Positions 40,429 to 48,970 of a stretch of DNA of 64,000 nt are shown here, one piece after another (the stretch's first letter is position 1; each line of letters begins with the position of its first letter). The position numbers and the translations under genes are program-made. The notes under the pieces were generated by a model. The model was not told the DNA's origin and did no database searches. It saw only the letters and a program-made list of their open reading frames with translations. The stretch covers positions 248,001 through 312,000 of the forward strand of contig NZ_JAFBGA010000008.1 of NCBI RefSeq assembly GCF_016909575.1, read 5' to 3'. The stretch is from Streptomyces sp. HB132. GTDB lineage: Bacteria; Actinomycetota; Actinomycetes; Streptomycetales; Streptomycetaceae.

Positions 40429-43332
40429 GTGATCGTACTCATCGTCTGCCATTTCGTGCTCGCGGCGTGCGCGGTGCCGCTGGTGCGGCGGCTCGGCAGG
40501 CACGCCTTCGTCGTCCTCGCGCTCCCTCCCGCGGCCACCACGGTGTGGGCGTTCACCGAGTGGAGCGGAACGGAGGCCGGCCGGGCGGTCACCTGGTCGT
40601 GGCAGTGGATCGCCACGTACGACGTGTCGGTCACCCTGCGCCTGGACGCGCTCGCCGAGTTGATGGTGCTGCTCGCGGCCGGTGTGGGCATGCTCGTCCT
40701 GCTGTACTGCGCCTCCTACTTCACCGACGACTCGCCTCGGCTGGCCCCCTTCGCCGGGAACCTGCTGGCCTTCGCCGGCGCCATGCTCGCCCTCGTCCTC
40801 GCCGACGACCTGATCTCCCTCTACGTGTTCTGGGAACTGACCACGGTCTTCTCCTACCTGCTGATCGGGCACGGCAGCGAACTCAAGAAGAACCGGCGCT
40901 CCGCGCTCCAGGCGCTCACGGTCACCACGCTCGGCGGCCTCGCCATGCTGGTCGGCTTCCTGATCCTCGGTGAGGCGGCGGGCACCTACCGGATCTCCGC
41001 GATCGTGGCCGACCCCCCGGAGACGACGCTCGCGGTGTCCGTGGCCGTCGTCCTCGTACTGTGCGGAGCCCTGTCCAAGTCGGCGATCTGGCCCTTCAGC
41101 CTCTGGCTGCCGAACGCCATGGCCGCGCCCACCCCCGTCAGCGCCTACCTGCACGCCGCGGCCATGGTCAAGGCCGGTGTCTACCTGGTGGCGCGGCTCG
41201 CTCCCGCCTTCGCCGACGTCCCGGTCTGGCGGCCGGTCGTCCTGGTGCTGGGGGGAGCGACCATGCTCCTCGGCGGCTGGCGCGCCCTGCGCCTGAACGA
41301 CCTGAAGCTCGTCCTCGCCTACGGCACCGTCAGCCAGCTCGGCTTCCTCACCGTGCTCGCCGGAGCGGGCAACCGGAACGCCGCGCTCGCCGCCGTGGCG
41401 ATGATCCTCGCGCACGCACTCTTCAAGGCCGCGCTGTTCCTCGTCACCGGCATCGTGGACCACGCGACGGGAACCCGTGACCTGCGCAAGCTGTCCGGCC
41501 TCGGCCGCTCCATGCCGTACGTCTGCACGACCGCGGTGCTCGCCGCCGCGTCCATGGCCGCCCTGCCGCCGTTCCTCGGATTCGCGGCCAAGGAGGCGGC
41601 CCTCGACGCGTTGCTCCGCGGTGACACGGCCGATCGCTGGACTCTTGCCGTCATCGTCGCGGGCTCGGCGCTGACCGTCGCCTACACCCTCCGCTTCGTG
41701 TGGGGAGCGTTCGCCCGCAAGCCGGACGTCGCCGACACTCCCGTCCACCGCGTTGGCGCCGCCCTCCTGGCCCCGCCCGCCGTGCTCGCCGTCGCCGGGC
41801 TGGTGCTCGGTCCCGGCGTCGGATGGACGGACCACCTCTTCGCCGCCTACGCCGACGTCTATCCGGCACCCGCCCACCCCTACCACCTCGCGCTGTGGCA
41901 CGGCTTCGGCCTCGTCCTGCTGCTGTCCGCCCTCACGTGGGCGGGGGGCGCGGTGCTCTTCGCGGGACGGTCGAGGATCACCCGGTTCTCCAGGCGCGTC
42001 GCCTGGCCGACCGCGGACAGCGTCTTCGGGCACCTCCTGCTCGGCCTGGAACGGGTCGCCCTCCAGATCACCGGATTCGTCCAGCGCGGTTCCCTGTCCG
42101 GTTACCTGGCCATCACCCTGATGGTGATGCTGGCCGGCCAGCTGGCGGTCCTCGTCACGGACCGCCCCTGGGAGGGAGCGGTCGCCCCCCGGGTGTGGGA
42201 TGCCCCGCTCCAGGGCGCGGTGGCCCTGCTGACCTGCGCTGCCGCGCTCTCCTGTCTGACCGTCAGCCGCCGGATGAAGGCCGTCGTCCTGGCCGGACTG
42301 ACGGGTTACGGGGCGGCGCTGCTCTTCGTCGTGCAGGGCGCGCCCGATCTGGCGCTCACCCAGTTCTGCGTCGAGACCGTGTCGATGATCGTGTTCGTGC
42401 TCGTCCTGCGCCGGATGCCGGTGCGCTTCGAGGAGTCCATCGGCACCTGGCGGAGGGCGCTGCGGATCCCCGTGGCGCTGGGCGCCGCGGCGACGGTAGG
42501 CGTGGCCGTCTGGGTGGCGGGCGCCGCACGCGTGGCCGAGCCCGCGGGCGCCGCCATGGTCGAGGAGGTCGCCCACCACGGCCTCAAGGACGTGGTGGCC
42601 ACCATCCTGGTCGACCTGCGGGCCTGGGACACGATGGGGGAGTCGGCCGTCCTCGCGGCTGCGGCGATCGGGGTGACCAGCCTCATCTACCTGCACCGCC
42701 GCGGCGAGACCTCGATGAACAGGGAGGAACTGCGGGGCGAGACCGCATGGACGCTGCAGCGCCGACAGCTGACCGGACTCCCGCGGGGCGACGACACGGC
42801 GCCCGAACGCAGTTGGCTGGCAGCCGGATCCACCCTGGCGCCCGAACACCGGTCCGTCGTCTTCGAGGTGGTGGGCCGACTGCTCTTCCACCCCATCCTG
42901 GTGCTCTCCCTGTACCTGCTGTTCTGCGCGGAGAACATGCCGGGCGGCGGCTTCGTCGCCGGACTCGTCGCGGGACTCGGACTCATCACCCGTTACCTCG
43001 CCGGCGGCAGGTTCGAGCTCGCCGAGGCCGCGCCGCTGCAGCCGGGCCTCTTCACCGGGCTCGGACTGTTCCTGTCGACGGCGGTCGCGCTGGGCGGCCT
43101 CGCGGAGGGGACCGTGCTGCACGCCTGGACCTACCACGGGCATCTGCCCGTGTTCGGGGACTACCACCTGAGCACGTCGCTCGTCTTCGACTTCGGTGTC
43201 TACCTGCTGGTGCTCGGCGTGGTCCTGGACATCGTGCGGGCTCTGGGTGCCAAGGTCGACCGGCAGATCGAGCGGGCGGCGGGCGCACTGACACCCGCGC
43301 CGGACACCGGGACGGGGGAGCCGAACCGATGA
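40429..43332 (+). CDS. mrpA: Mrp antiporter subunits A and B fused
   Basis: Largest subunit of the Mrp cation/proton antiporter, a membrane complex that exports Na+ (or K+) in exchange for H+ and is related to complex I. Of 967 residues, about 1-790 are MrpA: the proton-antiporter core (VLCGALSKSAIWPFSLWLPN, AMAAPTPVSAYLHAAAMVKA, LKLVLAYGTVSQLGFLTVLA) and the C-terminal GAPDLALTQFCVET helices. Residues about 805-960 are MrpB (FHPILVLSLYLLFCAENMPG, PGGGFVAGLVAGLGLITRYL, DFGVYLLVLGVVLDIVRALG). No separate mrpB follows. GTG start; GATATATC 40 bases upstream may be part of the promoter. Confidence 0.95.
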   Translation: MIVLIVCHFVLAACAVPLVRRLGRHAFVVLALPPAATTVWAFTEWSGTEAGRAVTWSWQWIATYDVSVTLRLDALAELMVLLAAGVGMLVLLYCASYFTDDSPRLAPFAGNLLAFAGAMLALVLADDLISLYVFWELTTVFSYLLIGHGSELKKNRRSALQALTVTTLGGLAMLVGFLILGEAAGTYRISAIVADPPETTLAVSVAVVLVLCGALSKSAIWPFSLWLPNAMAAPTPVSAYLHAAAMVKAGVYLVARLAPAFADVPVWRPVVLVLGGATMLLGGWRALRLNDLKLVLAYGTVSQLGFLTVLAGAGNRNAALAAVAMILAHALFKAALFLVTGIVDHATGTRDLRKLSGLGRSMPYVCTTAVLAAASMAALPPFLGFAAKEAALDALLRGDTADRWTLAVIVAGSALTVAYTLRFVWGAFARKPDVADTPVHRVGAALLAPPAVLAVAGLVLGPGVGWTDHLFAAYADVYPAPAHPYHLALWHGFGLVLLLSALTWAGGAVLFAGRSRITRFSRRVAWPTADSVFGHLLLGLERVALQITGFVQRGSLSGYLAITLMVMLAGQLAVLVTDRPWEGAVAPRVWDAPLQGAVALLTCAAALSCLTVSRRMKAVVLAGLTGYGAALLFVVQGAPDLALTQFCVETVSMIVFVLVLRRMPVRFEESIGTWRRALRIPVALGAAATVGVAVWVAGAARVAEPAGAAMVEEVAHHGLKDVVATILVDLRAWDTMGESAVLAAAAIGVTSLIYLHRRGETSMNREELRGETAWTLQRRQLTGLPRGDDTAPERSWLAAGSTLAPEHRSVVFEVVGRLLFHPILVLSLYLLFCAENMPGGGFVAGLVAGLGLITRYLAGGRFELAEAAPLQPGLFTGLGLFLSTAVALGGLAEGTVLHAWTYHGHLPVFGDYHLSTSLVFDFGVYLLVLGVVLDIVRALGAKVDRQIERAAGALTPAPDTGTGEPNR

Positions 43333-43922
43333 CCATGAGCCTCTCGCTCCTCGCGACGGCCGTCGTCCTCTGCGCCGTCGGCGGCATCCTCATGCTCACC
43401 CGGCCGCTCACCCGCATCCTGCTCGGCGCGGTGATCGCGAGCAACGGCATCAACCTGCTGGTCCTCTCGTCGACCGGCTCGGCAGGCGCGGCTCCCCTGC
43501 TCTACGGCGTGCCGCTGCGCCGGGTCACCGACCCGCTGCCCCAGGCCGTTGCCCTCACCGCGATCGTCATCACGCTCGCCACCACGGCCTTCCTGCTCGC
43601 GATGGCCTACCGCAGCTACCAGCTGACCGGCACGGACGAGGTCCACGACGACCTGGAGGACCGGCGCATCTTCCTGCGCGCCGAGGTACTGGGGGAGCGC
43701 GCCGAACTCCGTCAGGAGTACCGGGCCGAGCCCGGACGATCGAGGAAGGACCGCACACGCTACCGCCAGGAACGCCACCGGCTGCGCGCCAGGCTGCGTG
43801 CCGACCGCGCCCTGCAGGCCCGGGGCCGGGACGCCGGTGGCGACCTGTGGCACGACGTGCTCGGAGCCGACCCGGAGGACTACGTGAACGACAAGGACGC
43901 CGACCGAGGAGCCGCCGGATGA
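43329..43922 (+). CDS. mrpC: Mrp antiporter subunit C, with long cytoplasmic tail
   Basis: NuoK-like subunit. Residues 1-105 are the three helices of MrpC (LTRILLGAVIASNGINLLVL, VTDPLPQAVALTAIVITLAT). The protein is 197 residues, about 80 more than usual; the extra C-terminus is highly charged (RQEYRAEPGRSRKDRTRYRQ, RHRLRARLRADRALQARGRD) and probably cytoplasmic. Four-base overlaps with mrpA and mrpD. Confidence 0.93.
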   Translation: MTMSLSLLATAVVLCAVGGILMLTRPLTRILLGAVIASNGINLLVLSSTGSAGAAPLLYGVPLRRVTDPLPQAVALTAIVITLATTAFLLAMAYRSYQLTGTDEVHDDLEDRRIFLRAEVLGERAELRQEYRAEPGRSRKDRTRYRQERHRLRARLRADRALQARGRDAGGDLWHDVLGADPEDYVNDKDADRGAAG

Positions 43923-45568
43923 ACGCGCTCGTTCCGCTGCCGGTCCTGCTGCCGCTCTGCGCCACCGGGCTGAGCCTCGCCTTCGGCACCAGGCTCGCCC
44001 GCTTCCAGCGCTTCATCAGCGTCGCCGTGCTCAGCGCCGTGCTCTGCCTCTCGGTGACCCTGATGATCGCCGCCGACCGGCAGGGGCCGCTCTCCGTACA
44101 CCTCGGCGACTTCGCCCCGCCGCTCGGCATCACGCTGGTCGCCGACCGGCTGTCCGGCCTGATGCTGACCGTCTCCTCGGCGGTCACCCTCGCCGTGCTG
44201 GTCTACTCGCTCGGCCAGGGCATGGCGGACCGGGACAAGGAGACCCCGGTCGCCGTCTTCCACCCCGCCTACCTCATCCTGGTCGCCGGGGTCTCCCTCA
44301 CCTTCATCGCGGGCGACCTCGTCAACCTCTACGTCGGCTTCGAGATCATGCTGGTCGCCAGCTTCGTGCTGCTCACGCTCGGCGGAACCGGCCCCCGGAT
44401 CCGGGCGGGCTCCACGTACGTGATCATTTCGCTGTTCTCCTCGATGCTGTTCCTCACGGCGATCGCCATGACCTATGCCGCCGCCGGCACGGCCAACTTC
44501 GCCCAGCTCGCCGTCCGGCTGCCCGATCTCCCCCTCGGCGTGCAGACCCTGGTCCAGGCCATGCTGCTCACCGTCTTCGCCATCAAGGCCGCCGTCTTCC
44601 CCCTCGCCGCCTGGCTCCCCGACTCCTACCCGACCGCGCCCGCGCCCGTCACCGCCGTGTTCGCGGGCCTGCTGACGAAGGTCGGCATCTACTGCATGCT
44701 GCGGGTGGAGACGCTCCTGTTCCCGGGGAACCGGCTCGGTGACCTGCTGATGGCCGTGGCCCTCGCCTCGATGATCGTGGGCATTCTCGGGGCGGTCGCC
44801 CAGACCGACCTGAAGCGGCTGTTCTCCTTCACCCTCATCAGCCACATCGGCTACATGGTCTTCGGAATCGGTCTCGCCACTCGTGAGGCGTACGGAGGCG
44901 CGATCTTCTACGTGGCCCACCACATCACCGTCCAGACGAGCCTCTTCCTCGTCGCGGGGCTCATCGAACGCCGGGGCGGCACCAACGAGCTCACCCGGCT
45001 CGGCGGAATGGCCAAGGCGGCTCCGCTGCTCGCGCTCCTCTTCTTCGTCCCCGCGATGAACTTCGCGGGGATCCCACCGCTCTCCGGCTTCATCGGGAAA
45101 CTCGGACTCATGCGCGCGGGCGTCGCGGACGGCAGTGTCTGGGCCTGGGTGCTCGTCGCCGGCGCGACCGTGACGAGCCTGCTCACCCTGTACGTGATGG
45201 CCAAGATCTGGAACCTGGCCTTCTGGCGCACCGAGCCACCGGGCCAGGCCGCCTACGGCACCATCCTGGAGACCGCCGACGACAGCGACGACGACGACCC
45301 CGATGCCGGGCCCGACCGCATCCCCGGCACGGGCGACGAGGGGGTGGGGCCGGCCCCGGCCGGCCAGGTCGTGGCCGCCACCCTCCAGGGGCGGGCCGTC
45401 ACCACCACGATCCGGCCGCCCCGGGCCATGACGGCCGCCACCGCGGGCACCGTCCTGCTCGGCCTCGCCTTCACCGTCCTGGCCGGTCCACTGACGGCCT
45501 TCACCGACCGCTCGGCAGCCGAACTCATCGCGCGCCGGCCCTATGTGGAGGAGGTGCTCGGCCGGTGA
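43919..45568 (+). CDS. mrpD: Mrp antiporter subunit D
   Basis: NuoN/NuoM-like antiporter subunit of 549 residues with about 14 helices. Conserved proton-channel segments: FIAGDLVNLYVGFEIMLVAS (essential Glu), AVFPLAAWLPDSYPTAPAPV, KVGIYCMLRVETL, LKRLFSFTLISHIGYMVFGI and GIPPLSGFIGKLGLMRAG. An acidic, disordered insert (DDSDDDDPDAGPDRIPG) lies before the last helix. Coupled at both ends by four-base overlaps. Confidence 0.95.
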   Translation: MNALVPLPVLLPLCATGLSLAFGTRLARFQRFISVAVLSAVLCLSVTLMIAADRQGPLSVHLGDFAPPLGITLVADRLSGLMLTVSSAVTLAVLVYSLGQGMADRDKETPVAVFHPAYLILVAGVSLTFIAGDLVNLYVGFEIMLVASFVLLTLGGTGPRIRAGSTYVIISLFSSMLFLTAIAMTYAAAGTANFAQLAVRLPDLPLGVQTLVQAMLLTVFAIKAAVFPLAAWLPDSYPTAPAPVTAVFAGLLTKVGIYCMLRVETLLFPGNRLGDLLMAVALASMIVGILGAVAQTDLKRLFSFTLISHIGYMVFGIGLATREAYGGAIFYVAHHITVQTSLFLVAGLIERRGGTNELTRLGGMAKAAPLLALLFFVPAMNFAGIPPLSGFIGKLGLMRAGVADGSVWAWVLVAGATVTSLLTLYVMAKIWNLAFWRTEPPGQAAYGTILETADDSDDDDPDAGPDRIPGTGDEGVGPAPAGQVVAATLQGRAVTTTIRPPRAMTAATAGTVLLGLAFTVLAGPLTAFTDRSAAELIARRPYVEEVLGR

Positions 45569-46197
45569 GGCGCCTGATCACCCTGTCGTACCGCAATCCC
45601 GACCTGCCGCCGTTCAGCGTCGAGTTCGCGGGCCGCCGACGCCGCGTCCTCGACCTCCCGCTGATCTCCTGGCTCACTCTGATCTGGGTCCTGTTGTGGT
45701 CCACCCTGACCTGGGCCAACGTCGTCACCGGAGTGGTCGTCGCGGTCGCCGTCTGCCTGGCGTTCCCACTGCCGCAGGTCGATCTGGGGCTGCGGCTGCA
45801 CCCGTGGGGCATCGTGCGGCTCGCCGCCTATCTGCTCTACGACATGTACACCTCGGGTGTGAAGGTCACCCGGCAGATCTTCGCCGGCCACCCGCACCGC
45901 CCGGCCGTCATCGCCGTACCCCTGCGCTGCCGCAGCGACCTGATGCTCGCCGCGACCGCCGTCAGCGTGTCCAACATGCCGGGCGGCTCCGTTGTCGAGG
46001 TGCGCAGGGCCACGGCCACGCTCTTCCTGCACGTCCTGGACGCCGACCGGCCGGCGGAACTGGATGCGGCCCGCCGCTCCGTCTGGAAACTGGAGGAGCT
46101 GACGGTCCGGGCGTTCGGCACCCCCGACGAGATCAACCGGGTGTCCGAGCCACCATCACCCGTCCCCGGTGGCGACAGTGGAGAGGAGGAGGCATGA
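45565..46197 (+). CDS. mrpE: Mrp antiporter subunit E
   Basis: A 210-residue subunit: two or three N-terminal helices (ISWLTLIWVLLWSTLTWANV, VVTGVVVAVAVCLAFPL) and the soluble MrpE domain (VKVTRQIFAGHPHRPAVIAV, LAATAVSVSNMPGGSVVEV, ATLFLHVLDAD). GTGA overlap with mrpD. Confidence 0.93.
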   Translation: MRRLITLSYRNPDLPPFSVEFAGRRRRVLDLPLISWLTLIWVLLWSTLTWANVVTGVVVAVAVCLAFPLPQVDLGLRLHPWGIVRLAAYLLYDMYTSGVKVTRQIFAGHPHRPAVIAVPLRCRSDLMLAATAVSVSNMPGGSVVEVRRATATLFLHVLDADRPAELDAARRSVWKLEELTVRAFGTPDEINRVSEPPSPVPGGDSGEEEA

Positions 46198-46517
46198 GTG
46201 GTCCCGAGACCGTCGACCGAGTACTGATCACCGCCGCCGTCGGATTCGTCGTCGTGGCCGGAGCACTGCTGCTCTTCCGGATCAGCCGCGGTCCCTCGAT
46301 GCTGGACCGGGCCATCGCCCTCGACGTGCTCGCCGCTTTGATCATCGCGGGCCTGGGCGCCAAGTCGGCGTTCGCCCGTGACTCGTTCTACTTCCCGATC
46401 ATGCTGGTGCTCGCGTTCCTCGGCTTCACCGGATCGGTGGGCATCGCCCGGTTCATCGCCGTACGCGACAAGCCGCTGCCGCGGCGCGGGCCCGCAGGGA
46501 AGAAGGGGCGGAAATGA
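46194..46517 (+). CDS. mrpF: Mrp antiporter subunit F
   Basis: A 107-residue, three-helix subunit with the family core FRISRGPSMLDRAIALDVLA and FYFPIMLVLAFLGFTGSVGI, then a basic tail (RRGPAGKKGRK). ATG preceded by GGAGGAGG; four-base overlaps on both sides. Confidence 0.93.
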   Translation: MSGPETVDRVLITAAVGFVVVAGALLLFRISRGPSMLDRAIALDVLAALIIAGLGAKSAFARDSFYFPIMLVLAFLGFTGSVGIARFIAVRDKPLPRRGPAGKKGRK

Positions 46518-46906
46518 ACGTCTGGCTCCAGATCACGGACACCGCCGGCGCGGTGCTGGTCTTCCTCGGCGCGGCCATCTGCCTCCTCGGGGTGATCGGC
46601 ATGGTGAAGCTGCCCGACGTCCTGTCGCGCAGTCACGCGGCGACCAAACCGCAGACACTCGGGCTGCTGCTGGTGCTGGCCGGGGTCGCGCTGCGGCTGC
46701 GCAGCGGGATGGACCTGGCGACGCTGGCCCTCATCGGCTTCTTCCAGCTCATGACGGGCCCGGTCGCGGCCCATCTGGTGGCGCGGTCGGCGTACCGGAC
46801 GGGGCAGATCGAGCGCGGTGAGCTGTTGTTCGACGACCTGGACGCGCAGCTCACCGAGCCCGGGCAGGAGGCCGAGCGGCCGGACAGCGGTACGGGGCGG
46901 AGCTGA
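46514..46906 (+). CDS. mrpG: Mrp antiporter subunit G
   Basis: Last subunit, 130 residues, three helices: VFLGAAICLLGVIGMVKLPD, VLSRSHAATKPQTLGLLLVL, TLALIGFFQLMTGPVAAHLV. It completes the operon A/B-C-D-E-F-G. Convergent with the phosphatase gene with only three bases between the stops and no visible terminator. Confidence 0.93.
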   Translation: MNVWLQITDTAGAVLVFLGAAICLLGVIGMVKLPDVLSRSHAATKPQTLGLLLVLAGVALRLRSGMDLATLALIGFFQLMTGPVAAHLVARSAYRTGQIERGELLFDDLDAQLTEPGQEAERPDSGTGRS

Positions 46907-46909
46907 CAG

Positions 46910-47644
46910 TCAGTCCTCGAGCAGCCGTGCGCGGAGTGCGCCGACCGCGGCGTCGGTGACACCGAGCCGCCCGGTGACGTACCCGTGCACCGAACCGTGC
47001 TCGGCCCTCAGGTCGGCGAGGAACAGCCGGATGACCTCCTCCGGTGCCCGCCCGTATCCGGGCCAGAGCGGCGTGCGGCCGCCGTGGAGCGCCGCCCAGT
47101 CGGCGATCAGCAGGTCGGTGGCCGCCTCGGTGAGGGCGAAGTCCTCGGCCACACCGTCCTCGTCGACTCCGAGCAGCGACAGGACCAGTGCGGCCAGCAG
47201 ACCGGTGCGGTCCTTGCCCGACGCGCAGTGGAAGACGAGGGGCCCCGCGCTTCCGGCGACGGCCTCCAGTGCCTGCCGCAGTTCCACCGTCCCGTCCTCG
47301 GCGACCTCCGCGTAGCGGTCGGCGAGGTAGCGCCACGGATCGACCGCCGGGTCGATCGCCGCCTGGTCGTACGGGCGGTGCTCGATGCTCAGGTTGAGGT
47401 AGGTGAACTGCTCGCTGACGGGGACCCTGCCCCTGGCCGCGATCTCCCACGGGTAGCGCAGGTCGATGACGGTCCGCACACCGAGGGCGAGGAAGCGGTC
47501 CCAGTCGCGCCCTTCGAGCTTGGCGAGGGAGTCCGAGCGGTACAGCAGCCCGCGGCGGACCGGGCGGCCGTCCGCGGACCGGTGACCGCCCAGATCACGG
47601 AAGTTGTGCAGCCTGTCGAACGTGATGCGTCTGGGTATCTCCAC
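46910..47644 (-). CDS. Tyrosine-protein phosphatase (PtpA/MptpB-like)
   Basis: A 244-residue phosphatase with the P-loop VFHCASGKDRTGLLAALVLS (HCxxGKDRTG, as in MptpB and Lip-A type enzymes) and the N-terminal NFRDLGGHRSADGRPVRRG block. GKDR with Lys/Asp is linked to dual activity on phosphotyrosine and phosphoinositides. GTG at 47644 is taken as a leaderless start with TAGTGT seven bases before it; another GTG at 47653 is in frame. Single gene. Confidence 0.87.
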   Translation of the reverse strand: MEIPRRITFDRLHNFRDLGGHRSADGRPVRRGLLYRSDSLAKLEGRDWDRFLALGVRTVIDLRYPWEIAARGRVPVSEQFTYLNLSIEHRPYDQAAIDPAVDPWRYLADRYAEVAEDGTVELRQALEAVAGSAGPLVFHCASGKDRTGLLAALVLSLLGVDEDGVAEDFALTEAATDLLIADWAALHGGRTPLWPGYGRAPEEVIRLFLADLRAEHGSVHGYVTGRLGVTDAAVGALRARLLED

Positions 47645-47702
47645 GCCTCCCACACTATTTCTGCGATGATGCGGCGGGGAACCACCGGGCGCTGGGGGGC
47701 GT

Positions 47703-48434
47703 ATGTCGAGCACGGGTACGGTGCTGCGTGAATTGCGCGGTGCACAGAAGTCGTCCAAGGGTGTCTCGCTCTACTCGCGGTACGTGAACAGGCCGGCCGG
47801 GCGCCTGCTCGCCGCGGGTGCGTACCGAGTGGGGCTGACGCCCAATCAAGTAACGGCGGCGAGCGCTTTTTTCACGTTCACCTCGATCGCGGCGGTCGCG
47901 CTCGTGGAGCCGTCGTGGTGGCTGGGTGCGGCCGTCTGCGCAGGTCTGGCCGTGGGCTTCGCCTTCGACTCGGCCGACGGGCAGCTCGCCCGGCTGACCG
48001 GGCGGGGCGGGCCGGACGGTGAGTGGCTCGACCACGTCGTGGACTGCGCGAAGATGATCCTGGTGCACACCGCAGTGCTGATCTCGTTCCACCGCTTCGA
48101 CCAACTGCCCGGCGAGGGCTGGCTCCTGCTGCCGCTCGGCTTCCTCTTCGTCGCCGTGCTCACCTTCTGCGCGGGGCTGCTGCGGGAGCAGCTCGGCAAG
48201 GCGGCGGCCCGCACCGCACCGGCTGCCCCAGGCCCCGCCGCCACGGTTTCCCGGGTGCGGGCCGTGGCGCTGCTCCCCGCGGACTACGGGGTCTTCTGCC
48301 TGGTCTTCCTGCTGCTCGGCGCACCGTGGGCCTTCCGGGCCGGGTACGCCGCGCTCGCGGCGGTGCACGCCCTGTTCCTCGCGGCGTTCCTCGTCAAGTG
48401 GTTCAGGGAGCTGAAAGCGCTCCGTCCCGACTGA
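47703..48434 (+). CDS. CDP-alcohol phosphatidyltransferase family membrane protein
   Basis: Integral membrane enzyme of 243 residues with about six helices. It has the full family signature DSADGQLARLTGRGGPDGEW followed by LDHVVD, matching D-x2-DG-x2-AR-x8-G-x3-D-x3-D. Such enzymes join a CDP-linked alcohol to a lipid or sugar. The adjoining convergent cytidylyltransferase could make the CDP-alcohol. Product unknown. Its 3' end overlaps that gene by 32 bases. Confidence 0.9.
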   Translation: MSSTGTVLRELRGAQKSSKGVSLYSRYVNRPAGRLLAAGAYRVGLTPNQVTAASAFFTFTSIAAVALVEPSWWLGAAVCAGLAVGFAFDSADGQLARLTGRGGPDGEWLDHVVDCAKMILVHTAVLISFHRFDQLPGEGWLLLPLGFLFVAVLTFCAGLLREQLGKAAARTAPAAPGPAATVSRVRAVALLPADYGVFCLVFLLLGAPWAFRAGYAALAAVHALFLAAFLVKWFRELKALRPD

Positions 48435-48852
48435 CCAGCACGTCCAGCGCCCGGCGCAGCTGGGTGCTGGACGTGTGCACCGTGTACGGGAAGTAGACGA
48501 CCTCCACCCCGACCGCGGCGAAGTCCCGCTCCAGGCGTTCACCCTTCTCCGTGCCCCGCCAGTCGTCGCCCTTGAAGATCACGTCGAAGCGGACCTGCTG
48601 CCAGGTCTCGACCTTGTCCGGAACGGTCTCCACGAACGCGGCGTCCACGTGACGCACACTGCGCACGATCTCCAGCCGCTCGGGCAGCGGGATGACGGGT
48701 GTGTGCCCCTTGGCCAGTGCGGCCATCTCGTCGGACACGACTCCGGCCACCAGGTAGTCGCACTGACTGCGGGCGTGCCGCAGGATGTTCAGGTGTCCGA
48801 CGTGGAACAGGTCGTACACCCCCGGCGCGTAGCCGACCCTGTGCTGCACCAT
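48403..48852 (-). CDS. Cytidylyltransferase-like nucleotidyltransferase
   Basis: A 149-residue protein of the HxGH superfamily: GYAPGVYDLFHVGHLNILRH holds HVGH for the triphosphate, FDVIFKGDDWRGTEKGER and YFPYTVHTSSTQLRRAL carry the later substrate and nucleotide-binding residues. Closest in style to glycerol-3-phosphate (TagD) or ethanolamine-phosphate cytidylyltransferases. GGGGGGAGAG precedes the ATG. Divergent from the glycosyltransferase gene, so it may belong to the polysaccharide locus and activate a polyol phosphate. Confidence 0.87.
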   Translation of the reverse strand: MVQHRVGYAPGVYDLFHVGHLNILRHARSQCDYLVAGVVSDEMAALAKGHTPVIPLPERLEIVRSVRHVDAAFVETVPDKVETWQQVRFDVIFKGDDWRGTEKGERLERDFAAVGVEVVYFPYTVHTSSTQLRRALDVLVSRDGALSAP

Positions 48853-48970
48853 CCGTTCTCTCCCCCCACGGTGGAACTGGTGCAACGACCTTACTGTGAA
48901 GAACACTTGTGCATCCCGTGAACGGATAAGCTCGCAGGAGAGGCTGTTCCGGGGGGAAGGCGATCATCCG

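Noticed and set aside
40396..43167. 920-codon open frame antisense to mrpA
   Set aside because: Hydrophilic, low-complexity shadow; the opposite strand encodes a classic multi-helix antiporter subunit.
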